Below, in pieces: positions 1-10,183 of a stretch of DNA of 64,000 nt. The stretch spans positions 57,649,001 through 57,713,000 of the forward strand of contig BRKX01000007.1 of NCBI GenBank assembly GCA_026008535.1, read 5' to 3'. The stretch's first letter is position 1. The number at the start of each line of letters is the position of its first letter. This DNA comes from Perilla frutescens (taxonomy: Eukaryota; Streptophyta; Magnoliopsida; Lamiales; Lamiaceae). Below the pieces are notes generated by a model, which worked only from the letters and a program-made list of their open reading frames with translations, was not told the origin of the DNA and made no database searches. The translations under genes were made by a program, and so were the position numbers.

Positions 1-740
1 ATTTCTAGCTGGTCTACGAAGAACAATCCGTGAAAGAGTAGCATTGTACCGCTTCGACGAGTTGGAAGACATGGTGGAATACGCCATTCGGATAGAAAAG
101 TGGCTAGAGGAACTAGAGATGAAGTCAAAAGAGGAGATTCAAGTAGAGTCGAGCATTGCCACCCATGATGCTTCTACTTCCAAGGTACCAATTCTAGACT
201 TCGTTGAAGTACCTTTTATCTCATTACCATCTGTTTCTATGTGCTTAGAAGATGAGATAGTTGAAGAATCTAAGCCAGAGTTGGACATGATAGAAACATC
301 GCATGAGGAGATGCCAGTTTTGGAGGAGTTAGTTCAAGACGATTGTAATCAAGAGGAGCCGATTTCCATTCATGTTGATGAAGAGGTGCCCATTCTCGAA
401 ATTACTAATCCAGAGAAGACAAGTATAGAAGATTGCAGTTTGGATGTTTTGTCCATGGAGATGACAAGTCCTAAAGATTGTATGGAGGATAAACTACAAA
501 TTGTGAATTTAGAGATCGATGATGCAGTTGAGGAAGCTGAAGACGTTGAAGAGTTGTTGGAGATACAACCTTGTTATGAAAAGGAGAATGATATCCGTGA
601 GACAATGGTTGAAGATCATGAAGAGCTCGAACAAGCTAGCATGGCGAATCCATCGAGTTCTAACATTTTTTGTCTACTATTTTCTTGTGATATCTTTATT
701 TTACAGGTTAATGAAGATGTTCCATTGGAAGTTGATGTAC
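1..740 (+). pseudogene. Gag-only retrotransposon fragment: gag C-terminus plus acidic domain
   Basis: The open frame from 44 encodes the end of a Ty3/gypsy gag domain, very like the gag of element B1 (FLAGLRR and EKWLE motifs). A long Glu/Asp-rich segment follows and ends in the block FSCDIFILQV near 681-710. The same block recurs in five other elements in this window, always between gag and the 3' end. The 5' part lies outside the window. At about 740 the sequence switches abruptly to antisense pol, so the final residues of the frame are foreign. It belongs to the gag-only (family B/D) group and has no pol. It is a truncated, non-functional remnant. Confidence 0.7.
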
Positions 741-800
741 CAGATCTCAAATCAATCTTAGAAAAATAACCAGATCTCAAATCAATCTAAGAAAAAATCT
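741..800. repeat. 30-bp tandem duplication at an element junction
   Basis: Bases 741-770 and 771-800 are near-identical copies of a 30-bp segment starting CAGATCTCAAATCAATCT. The segment matches the antisense RT region of family A (compare 47836-47860). It sits exactly where the plus-strand gag fragment meets the minus-strand pol fragment, which suggests slippage or end-joining repair at the breakpoint. Confidence 0.7.
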
Positions 801-2553
801 TAGATCCACTAAGTTCATCTAGCATATCATCAAGTCTAGGGATAGGAAAACGATACTTAACTGTTATCTTGTTGATGACTCTGCAATCCATGCACATTCT
901 CCATTCATTGTTCTTCTTGGGCACTAGAATCACTGGAACTGCACATGGGCTCATCGACTCTCTGATTTGCTTCTTCTCCAACAGCTCCTTAATTTGACGG
1001 TCTATCTCTTTTGTTTCTTCAGGAGACGTCCGATATGCAGGCCGGTTCGGTAAGACGGCGCCGGGCACGAAGTCAATCTGGTGCTCGATCCCACGAACTG
1101 GAGGTAATCCACTTGGAATCTCTTCCGGAAATACGTCCTCGAACTCCTTCATAAGTGGCTGCACATCACTAGGCAAAGAAACATCGTTAGTAGCACTGTT
1201 CTTACAAGTTAAAAGAACTAAAGGCAAACCTGCTTTAATAGCTTTCTCAACGCCTTTAATTGTGCAAAACAGGGCTTGATTCTTCTCTTGTGTCTTGGGA
1301 ACTGAACTCACGCCTTTTCCATGTGTAATGGGGCTGGAATGAGGTGTGGAAGGGGCTGCAATGGTTGTGGAAGAAGTAGGGGGCGACGGTGAAGGTGTTT
1401 CGGCCGTGGAAGGACCGTTGGCGGCGGCGGCTCGAACGGCTGCGGCTGCGGTCTTCTCTCACTCTTCTTTGAACCTTGCTCGCATTATTTCTTGCTCTTC
1501 TTGAACGGCTTTGGGTGTTAAAGGTTTCAACACAGTGGTGCGGCCGTCCTTCTTAACTGTATAGGTGTTCGTGAGTCCGTCGTGTACAGCTTGTCTATCG
1601 AATTGCCATGGTCTCCCTAAAAGTATATGTGCTGCATCCATAGGAATAACATCGCATAATACAGTGTCAGAATAACGACCAATGGAAAAGGATACATGTA
1701 CCTGACCGGTTACACGAACTGTGCCTCTTTCGGTAAGCCATTGCAAACGGTATGGATTTGGATGCTTCACGGTGGATAATCCAAGCTTGTCGACTGCATA
1801 CTGGCTCATTGCGTTGATAACACTGCCGCTATCAACTATCATCGCGCAAGTCTTGCCTTGAATAGCAACTTTCGTGTAGAAGATGTTCTCTCGCTGAGAT
1901 TATTGCTCTTCTTCTCGGTTTATGTTCAGACTGCGGATTGAAACCAAACTGACATGAAGATTCTCAGGTTCTTCTTCTTCAAGCTCATCTTGGGCGTCTT
2001 CTTCAGGTGTGGGGTCGGCCTTGACTGGTTCATCATCTTCACTGGCTGATTCGAGCTCATTCTGGTCCGTGATGAATAGAACTCGTCGGTTCGGGCACTG
2101 ATTCTGAAAATGGCCCCAACCTTGGCATTTATGGCATTGAACATCTCGGGCTCAACTAGGGGCTGAAGTTGGCGCCGGAGTGGGCTGATTGGGCCGTTGG
2201 AATGGTGGCCTCGGTGTAGACTCGGGTCTACGGCTTGATTGTGGAGTAGAACGGTCGAAACGGCGTTCCGGAGGTCCGGATTGACCACGGGGTCGAGTAG
2301 AATCAGCAGAAGGAGTAGAAGGTGATGTGGAAGGTGTACCTTTACTCCAAGATTGGCGAGTAGGGGCTGAAGTCTGACTGGATCGACAGCGGCCTTCTCG
2401 CAACTGTTTTTCCACGATTGATGCGTACTACACCATTCTCTCTATGCTTGTGAATTCTTTGAGCTCCACTTCACATGCAATATCGGGATTCATACCTTCA
2501 ATGTACCGAATGATGGTAGCATTTAAGGTCTCTTCTTTTCCAACTCGATTCAG
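787..2553 (-). pseudogene. Element A1, part 1: gag C-terminus, protease and RT start (CRM-clade Ty3/gypsy), broken
   Basis: Reading leftwards on the minus strand, this holds the gag C-terminal half with a CCHC-knuckle region, then an aspartic protease with the IVDSGSV active-site motif (ORF 1459-1842), then the RT N-terminus (ORF 787-1311) with the segments EEIPSGLPPVRGIEHQIDFV and VPKKNNEWRMCMD. Frameshifts and stops separate the pieces, for example a TAG replacing a Gln codon near 2428. The sequence is clearly homologous to elements A3-A5 but more diverged. The RT palm, RNase H and most of integrase are missing to the left. Dead remnant. Confidence 0.85.
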
Positions 2554-3359
2554 AGTATCAGGTTACACGAACAATTGGAGATGAAAATCCAAACCCTAGC
2601 CTCTCAAAGATGTCAAACCTCGAACACGATGTAGACGAGACCCTTGATCAATTGGAAACACGAACTTGGATTGGTTGATGACGCCACAAACGGGGATGTG
2701 AATTCCGTTTGATAAGTCGATTGAATTTCACGTCGTGTTGTGAAACTCGAATAACTCTCTCAGAGAGAAAAGTGAAATCTCACAAAATAAAATTAATGAT
2801 ATCAAAGTTGTGTTTAAAAATAAAGGTCTTACAAGCCTTTTATAGTTGTTCCAAGACCTAATTAAACTAGGAAATAAAACATAGAATCGCGCAATTCCGG
2901 ACACGCTCCAGATGGGCGCGACACGGGGTCAATCGCGCCTCCACTCGCGCTGTAGGTCGCGCCAGTCTCATTCCATAAAGCGTCTGTGGAGCGACCGGCT
3001 TCACTCGCGCCTTAGGTCGCGCTGTAGAACGCGCCAGTCTCATTGCCCGAAGCATTGGTGGCGCGACCGGATCCACTCGCGTGTTCACCCGCGCTGTAGT
3101 TCGCGTCAATCGGCGTGACCGGGTGCTCGCGTCCTGGCTCGTGCTGTAGTCCGTGCCCGTCTGTTCCGCAGCTCGAGATCACCGTCTTCCACTTGGGCTC
3201 GGGATCTTCTCCCTCCACGGGGCGCTTATGTGACTCTTGGTTCCAGACCTCTCGCATGAATCCATTAAGGCTCTCCTTGAACCTCTTAGCTCTTGCCCGC
3301 GTTACCGGTCTACTGGTACTTTGATTGGATCGGACATCTCCTCAGGTCGGGTCGTATCA
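2554..3359 (-). mobile_element. LTR fragment of a third gypsy family (LTR C), minus orientation
   Basis: On the minus strand it begins with TGATACGACCCGACCTG at 3359, a typical gypsy LTR start. Its first part is open and encodes VTRARAKRF followed by KESLNGFMREVW, a recognisable polyprotein tail of plant Ty3/gypsy elements, so in this family too the ORF runs into the LTR. A TATA box (CTATAAAAGG on the minus strand, about 2840) precedes a U5-like part. The far end near 2554 lacks a clean CA, and no matching target duplication was found, so the boundary is uncertain. It separates two non-adjacent pieces of A1. Confidence 0.6.
2890..3120. repeat. GC-rich degenerate tandem repeats inside LTR C
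   Basis: Three degenerate units of about 60-70 bp each begin with CACTCGCG and contain GTAGGTCGCGC-like and CCAGTCTCATT-like segments. They start near 2941, 3003 and 3075. Their GC content contrasts with the AT-rich flanks. Overlapping frames on both strands are by-products of the repeat and not genes. Confidence 0.6.
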
Positions 3360-3597
3360 AGTAGGGATGCATAACTTCGACTCTTTGAACAAGAAACCAT
3401 CATGCACATAATAACCATCAAATGACCTAGATTTCGAGCTACATGAAGCATATATGGGGCTGAAGTAGGCGTCCTCAACATACAATGCTTTAATAGACTC
3501 AAAACCAAGCATCTTAGCATGCATTAAGTTCAAAAGAGCGTACCTTCTTGATAGGGCATCGGCGACCACGTTTTCCTCGCCTTTCTTGTACTTGATA
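3360..3597 (-). pseudogene. Element A1, part 2: RNase H end and linker to integrase, displaced
   Basis: Minus-strand sequence encodes ENVVADALSRRYALL followed by the RNase H-integrase linker, as in A3-A5. It is joined at about 3597/3598 to the gag N-terminus, which normally lies some 4 kb away in an intact element, and at 3360 to LTR C. The join is therefore a rearrangement, with only a few bases of shared sequence at the breakpoint. Confidence 0.75.
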
Positions 3598-3997
3598 GCA
3601 TTCGATCTTCTTCATAGTCATCTCGACTATGGCCTCGTCTCGGGCGACGGCCTCGGTCAAATTCTTCAGTATTCTCATCGAAGTACTCCTCTTTAGGCTC
3701 GTTGTGATGTTCTAGACGTTGATTTCCTCAAATAGGTGAAGGATAGACAGGTGTTGTTTTATTGCGTTCAAGAGCATGCACTAAATCGTCTATCTTGTCG
3801 GAGTGGGCCTGGTGTTGTCTTTGAACATGCTTAGACAACGCTTCAAAATGGTACTTGGGATCCCACGGTGTGGGTGGATCCGAAGATGACTCCATGGGTG
3901 CTTTGGAAGGGTCTTTGGACGGGTCCAAAGGTGGTATGGTCGACTGGGGGTCGACTGGAGGTGTAGAGGATGATTCGGAACGGGTTCCTTTCTTCAT
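3598..3997 (-). pseudogene. Element A1, part 3: gag N-terminus
   Basis: The start codon is at 3997 on the minus strand (MKKGTRSESSSTPP), matching the gag start of A2, A4 and A5. About 90 codons are open and contain WDPKYHFEALSKHVQRQHQ. A stop then arises after a small frameshift near 3728, and the gag frame is lost at the rearrangement at 3598. A pyrimidine-rich stretch ending in AG lies just upstream of the ATG, as in the other copies. Confidence 0.8.
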
Positions 3998-4963
3998 AGT
4001 ACCTACAAAACGAACAAACGTAAAAGAAAACAAGGTAGGACCTCACAATCTCACGTTCACTCTCTTTGTTTTCACTCTTGATTTTACCACTCGTGTATCA
4101 CTCAATATATGGGTGCACAGTGTGTGAAAATCGTGTATATGAAGGTAAGGGAATCGTGTGGTTTGTTCAGAGGAAGGACGGGAATGCTATTCTCGGAACA
4201 AGGATGAATTTGGTATGTATAGATGAGATACGGGTTGAGTATGTGAATGTAGGGTAGTGGCCGATTGTGTAGGAGTGTGGATGGGGGTGACCAATTGTTT
4301 GTGTGTGTATGAATGGTGTGACCGAAAGGTAGTAGGGTTTAGGGGTGGTGGTCGAGTATGGTAGTGGTAGGAAAGGAAAGAAGTAGATCAATTAATGAAG
4401 TTCCAAATAGATTAGGAAATCCAAAAATAAATCTAGGTAGAAGAATGAAAGAAATAGAAGGGATAAGGAAAGAAGAAAAAGATAAGGTAAGTAGGGGATT
4501 TGGATATGTGTCAATCTATGTGACACAATCTAAATACCTTAATTAGCCTAAACTCTAGAAGGAATGAACCAAAAATAAAATAAGACTCTAATGGAAGTTA
4601 CCAAAAAGAAATAGAACTTGTATGGAAAGTTCCAAAAATAAAAACAACTTAGAAGGAAACTACCAAAATAAGTTGAGACTCACTAGGTAATTACCAACTA
4701 TGGATCTAATTCCAAAAGGAAAGTACCAAAATTAAAATTGAACAAAAAGGAAACAATGGATATTCTTTTTTTTTTTTTTTAATCGGATATCTCTTTTTTT
4801 TTTGCACCGATTTTTTTTTTATTTTCGATCGGCTTTTCTTTCTTTTTTTTTTTATATTGATGGTGCCTTTTTTTTTATAACAATGAACAATACGGAATTT
4901 AAATTACAACTCGATTAAACGTAAAATAAAAATAAGACACAAAAATCGAACCAAAGCCGACGT
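3998..4963 (-). other. Untranslated leader of element A1 with T-rich (A-rich in sense) tracts
   Basis: Between the gag start and the primer-binding site lies about 960 bp of leader. It includes interrupted homopolymer tracts at about 4764-4877, which are poly(A) in the element's sense. The equivalent tract is present in A2, A4 and A5. No gene is visible here. Confidence 0.75.
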
Positions 4964-4976
4964 GGCTTTGATACCA
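4964..4976 (-). other. Primer-binding site of element A1 (initiator-Met tRNA)
   Basis: The minus strand reads TGGTATCAAAGCC, one mismatch from the usual plant iMet PBS TGGTATCAGAGCC. It lies 6 bp inside the LTR end at 4983. The same variant PBS occurs in A2 and A5. Confidence 0.85.
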
Positions 4977-5994
4977 CTTTTATGATACGACCCGGACTCT
5001 AGGAACGAACACACGTCGACACACGTAAGTTTTTGTGTCTTCTATGACTCAAATAATCAAAGTAAAATATGCGGAAGAATTACGGAACAAACTAGATGAC
5101 GAAAACTAAATAAAATACCTAGACTTATGACACACAAAATAACACAATATCCAAGCACAAGGGGGCTGTTTTGGACGAGTTTATGGATGGGTAGGGTGAT
5201 GAGATTTTAGGCGTGAAGTATGGGTGAAGAAGGGCTTGAGTAGATAGGATATGATAAAGTTGTGATGGACTTACGGATTAAACGGAGTGAACGATGAATT
5301 GAACTCGAACTTGATCACGATGGTGGCTGGTCTTGAGGCGGACGAACGGCGGTGTTGGTGGTGTCGTGAAGGTGGTTCGGCGGTGGTGGAAGTGATGTGA
5401 ATTATAACCCGAAAGTTGCCTTGGATCTCGAACGTATACAAGGCCAAATTCTTTAAGTTGCTCTTCGGATAGCGAGTTTCCGATGATCCCTCGAACGTGG
5501 ACGGCGAATTCCCTTTGTAAAACTTAGAGGTGCTAAATCTAAGAGTATGAATTTAATTATCTAAACTCACAAAAGATTAAACGGGGAGAGACGATAATGA
5601 AAGCAAAGACTTAATAATCAAATATAGTCTAAAGTAACAATGAAGCATGGATCACCTATTTATAATACATAGGTGACCGAAAATTAAAGCTAAAGGGGCC
5701 GAAAATCTAGAGTCCAAATTGATCTAGAATTGGACTTGGAAGTTTTCCTAAACTAGAATTCTATTTAAGGTAGTTTCTTCCCTTAATTAAAATTCTAGTC
5801 AAACCTATGACTTGGACTATTAATGGCCGAAAATTACACCTATTTAATTAAATAAAATCTGATCCTAACTATAGTATAATTAAATAAAATAAATACTATA
5901 GTCTAAAACAAAAATAACTACTAGATAAAATAGCTAGGACCGAAAATTCGGTCTTCTTCAACTTGGCCGAAACTCTTCATTCCTTGAGCTCATG

Positions 5995-7121
5995 TGATAC
6001 GAACCCGAAAAGCATAAAAGAATCAAATCCAAGAATGTCATTGAGAGCTTCAAAGATAATCATGTTATTCAAGATTAAAGATTGGAGATCAAGATTTGAA
6101 GAACACAAGTGCATGAAAATATTCAGATATTTTGGGCAGCCCATGAAGATCAAATATTCAGCCCGAGATTGGTCAACATGCTATTATTTGATGATGAAGA
6201 AGGAAGCATGAAGACGCGAGAAGAAGAATGACGCCATTTGGACGTGTGCATTAAAAGTTATACGCGTTTGCATGGGAAATCGGGAGATGCTGTTTTTCAT
6301 GCAAAGGTGGCAAGATTAATTGAGACATGGGCCACGAATTAATTCATGGATTTCAGCCCATGGTCGATTATTTTAGGTCCAAATAGGCGTGGATTTGAAG
6401 GCCCAAAGTGTTGAGATTTTATCTAGATTATTTTAGATTTTATTATTTTATTTTTAGTCTTTTTGATTTTTGGTCTTTTTGATTTTTAGTCTTTTTGATT
6501 TTTGGTCTTTTTGATTTTACCTTAATCAGGGACTTCTAGTCAAAATAGGATTCCTAGTTGATCTACTTAGGATTTTTCGAAATCCTTTAGCTATTAGGTT
6601 TAGATTTTCAGTTTTATGCTCCTATAAATAGGAGTACCTTGTGACATTCATAATTCAGACGTTGCATGAAATAAAGAGTTAATTTCTCAATTGTCTCACC
6701 GATCCTTTGGTTGATCACATTTATCGATCCTTTGGTTGATCAAACACAATTATATTGATCTAGCAATTCAATAGTCTTATTCAAGTTCTTCAGGGTACAA
6801 CGAGTACTTGGGAGAATTGCTAACAAATCGGAGAAGATCAAAGTAGCTGCGTTTCGTCTCTTGAAGCCGGGGTTTAGCTGAAGTTCCAATCCATTCTACC
6901 TATCATCTACATCTCGACGCCACTATCTTCATCCACAAGACACCATTCGTCCGCCTCCTATCTTCCACAAACTATCCTAGTAAGTTCTATCTTAATTCGA
7001 GTCCAAAATTCCTATCTTTTTTAGTCGGATTGTTCCTTCCTTTCTCGCTGACGTTGTTCGATTCTTAAGTCTTCCGCTTGCATATTTCTTGTGTCTTGGA
7101 TTATTAGTCCGGGTCACATCA
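5995..7121 (+). repeat. 5' LTR of B1
   Basis: The LTR is 1127 bp and ends in ACATCA. A TATA box (CCTATAAATAGGAG) lies at about 6622-6635, with the transcription start expected shortly downstream. The ORF at 5963-6211 is the LTR copy of the polyprotein tail (IKDWRSRFEE) and not a separate gene. Confidence 0.9.
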
Positions 7122-7127
7122 TAAATT

Positions 7128-7140
7128 TGGCATCAGAGCC
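7128..7140 (+). other. Primer-binding site of B1
   Basis: TGGCATCAGAGCC is complementary to the 3' end of initiator-Met tRNA with one mismatch and lies 6 bp downstream of the 5' LTR. An A-rich leader tract follows at about 7258-7305. Confidence 0.85.
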
Positions 7141-7716
7141 ACGTCAGCTCTGCTGGTCGTGGTTCAATCCGACGTGTCAAATACGTGTCAGTTTTCTATC
7201 ATACGTGTCATTTAATTTTCATTTTGTTTCGAGTCTTGTAATCTGATTTCTATTCATTGAAAAAAAAGAGTATTCGAAAAAAAAAATGAAAAAAAAAACG
7301 AAAATTCAGATTTGTTCTACTTGATTTTGATTTTAATTCCTTGTTTTTAGATTTGTTCCATATATTTAGGGATTCTTAGATTGTGTTCACACACCCAAAA
7401 TCCTTATTTCCTTATCCATTAGATTTCTTACCTTGTTTAGATAGATTTCATCCTAATCTACATCTATTCAAGATCTTTCCATCTTCATCCATATCTAATC
7501 AAATCTTCCACCCTTATCCACAATATTTTCGATCCTACACACTAAAGGGGTTCGAAATTTTCATCTTTTCCATATACACCCGGTTCACCTTATACACCAT
7601 ATAGTCCATACACTCATACACCCATACACCCGTACACCATACACCCGTGGTCTACATACACCAATCAGCAGGTTTACCTACACCATCTATACAACAACCC
7701 CACATCATCAAGTTAG

Positions 7717-9053
7717 ATGGATCCGGTCCGAGTCCGCCCTAATCGATTCAGAGATGCCGATGGTCTACACCGCAACAAGATAACCATCCCAGAGTTTGAG
7801 GGTCTATACGATCCAGAAGTGTACCTAGATTGGGAACGCAGAGTTGATAAGATTTTTAAGTATTACTACTTCCCCGAGCCAAAGAAGGTGCAATTAGCAA
7901 CATTGGAGTTTAAAGACTACGCAGCAGCATGGTGGGAATTCCAACAAAATCGATGCCACCGAGATCACCTTCCACCTATTGACACATGGCGTGAGTTGAA
8001 AGATTTGATGCGGAAACGCTTCATTCCAGACCACTACCAATGGGAGTTGGAGGAAAAGCTATACAAGTCATGAGACGAACTGATATAGAAGAGTATCTAG
8101 AAGATACCATGGATAGATTCCTAGCTGGTCTACGAAGAGAAATCCGAGAAAAGGTAGCGCTATATCACTTCGACAAGTTGAAAGACATGGTGCAATATGC
8201 CATTGAGATAGAGAAGTGGCTGGAGAGTCTGCAAAATGAAGTGGTTCAAGTAGATTCGAATGTAGAGTTGTCACCTAGAGCTCATCGCCAAACAGCCCCA
8301 TTTCGTTGGAGCGAACCTGAGTCATTCGAGGAGTTTCTACGTACCTATGTACCACCTACACGGCCTGCATCACCAGTTCACACAGTCATCGATGTGCCAA
8401 GCCAAGCCCGTAACATTCAAGAAGAAATCCACGTTGAGTTACCATCTGAGATCATTGCCATCAAAGAAGATTCTACTTTTGAGGTAACAATTTCAGTTGA
8501 TGCACCTATAGAAGAAATGGAGATCGATGATACAGTTGAGGAAGTTGAAGTAGTTGATAAATTGATGGAGATGCAGCTTTGTTTTGAAGAGGAAACCGAC
8601 ATCCATGAGGAAATGATCGTAGATCATGTGGAGCTTGATCAAGCTAGCATGGAGACGCAGTCGAATTCTAACATCATTTATCAACCATTTTCTTGTGATA
8701 TCTTTATTTTACAGGTTGCTAAAGATGTGCCCCATGTTATTGATCTTGTGCAAAAAGAGATTGACGTTCATTTCATGTTCATCTTTGATCCTGGAGATTT
8801 GAATTCGAGGACGAATTCTTTTGAAGAGGAGGGGAATGATACGAACCCGAAAAGCATAAAAGAATCAAATCCAAGAATGTCATTGAGAGCTTCAAAGATA
8901 ATCATGTTATTCAAGATTAAAGATTGGAGATCAAGATTTGAAGAACACAAGTGCATGAAAATATTCAGATATTTTGGGCAGCCCATGAAGATCAAATATT
9001 CAGCCCGAGATTGGTCAACATGCTATTATTTGATGATGAAGAAGGAAGCATGA
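7717..9053 (+). pseudogene. B1 gag plus acidic domain, frameshifted
   Basis: The start is MDPVRVRPNRF at 7717. The retrotransposon gag domain (IPEFEGLYDPEVYLDWERRV, then AAAWWEFQQ and RKRFIPDHYQWELEEKLYK) is open to 8073. Compared with B3, about 55 nt that would encode KQRDRSVDAYYNKM are deleted near 8069, which shifts the frame. Translation could resume in the frame 8040-9053 with the gag C-terminal part, a Glu-rich segment and the block FSCDIFILQV (about 8687-8716). The frame crosses the PPT and ends in the 3' LTR with IKDWRSRFEE. There is no zinc knuckle and no pol. Confidence 0.85.
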
Positions 9054-9938
9054 AGACGCGAGAAGAAGAATGACGCCATTTGGACGTGTGCATTAAAAGT
9101 TATACGCGTTTGCATGGGAAATCGGAAGATGTTGTTTTTCATGCAAAGGTGGCAAGATTAATTGAGACATGGGCCGCGAATTAATTCATGGATTTCAGCC
9201 CATGGTCGATTATTTTAGGTCCAAATAGGCGTGGATTTGAAGGCCCAAAGTGTTGGGATTTTATCTAGATTATTTTAGATTTTATTATTTTATTTTTAGT
9301 CTTTTTGATTTTTGGTCTTTTTGATTTTTAGTCTTTTTGATTTTTGGTCTTTTTGATTTTACCTTAATCAGGGACTTCTAGTCAAAATAGGATTCCTAGT
9401 TGATCTACTTAGGATTTTTCGAAATCCTTTAGCTATTAGGTTTAGATTTTCAGTTTTATGCTCCTATAAATAGGAGTACCTTGTGACATTCATAATTCAG
9501 ACGTTGCATGAAATAAAGAGTTAATTTCTCAATTGTCTCACCGATCCTTTGGTTGATCAAACACAATTCTATTGATCTAGCAATTCAATAGTCTTATTCA
9601 AGTTCTTCAGGGTACAACGAGTACTTGGGAGAATTGCTAACAAATCGGAGAAGATCGAAGTAGCTGCGTTTCGTCTCTTGAAGCCGGGGTTCAGCTGAAG
9701 TTCCAATCCATTCTACCTATCATCTACATCTCGACGCCACTACCTTCATCCACAAGACACCATTCGTCCGCCTCCTATCTTCCACAAACTATCCTAGTAA
9801 GTTCTATCTTAATTCGAGTCCAAAATTCCTATCTTTTTGAGTCGGATTGTTCCTTCCTTTCTCGCTGACGTTATTCGATTCTTAAGTCTTCCGCTTGCAT
9901 ATTTCTTGTGTCTTGGATTATTAGTCCGGGTCACATCA
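8837..9938 (+). repeat. 3' LTR of B1
   Basis: The LTR is 1102 bp, preceded by the purine tract at 8823-8836 and followed by the TSD copy at 9939-9943. It lacks the 25-bp internal duplication of the 5' LTR. Confidence 0.9.
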
Positions 9939-10183
9939 TCATGCACACGTCCACATACACACGTGCACATCTTCATGTTGTGTTCTCCATGTCTTGATCT
10001 CCATCTTCCAATGTCAACAAGTTCATCATTTTCAAGCTTCCTTGCACACCGTCTTCTTCTTCAAGCTTCTTGCGAATTGTAGCTTGCAAATAATCTTGCA
10101 ACTTCTTAGCTCTTAGTCTTGTGACGGGTCCTTTGAATTGAAGCTCTTCATTGACTTCCTCATTGCTATGGATGGCCTCATCA

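Larger units (their letters stand above)
5995..9938 (+). mobile_element. Complete gag-only LTR retrotransposon B1 (3.94 kb)
   Basis: The two LTRs are 5995-7121 and 8837-9938, both starting TGATACGAACCCG and ending CGGGTCACATCA. The 5-bp target duplication TCATG is present at 5990-5994 and 9939-9943. A PBS (TGGCATCAGAGCC, 7128-7140) and a PPT (8823-8836) are present. The interior encodes only gag plus an acidic domain, with no protease, RT or integrase. By eye the LTRs differ at roughly ten sites plus a 25-bp duplication of the CGATCCTTTGGTTGATCA region present only in the 5' LTR. The element must have been mobilised in trans. Confidence 0.93.
4983..10183 (-). mobile_element. 5' LTR of element A1, interrupted by element B1
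   Basis: In minus orientation the LTR runs from TGATGAGGCCATCC (10183) to GGGTCGTATCA (4983). Removing B1 and one TSD copy leaves about 1252 bp, close to the 1220-1267 bp of other family-A LTRs. Its first part (9973-10183) still encodes the polyprotein tail (ORF 9973-10197, ending EDGDQDMENTT). The 3' LTR of this element is not in the window. Confidence 0.85.

Noticed and set aside
2867..3324. Several Arg/Ser-rich ORFs on both strands
   Set aside because: They arise from GC-rich tandem repeats in LTR C. The frames are not conserved and no domain is recognisable.
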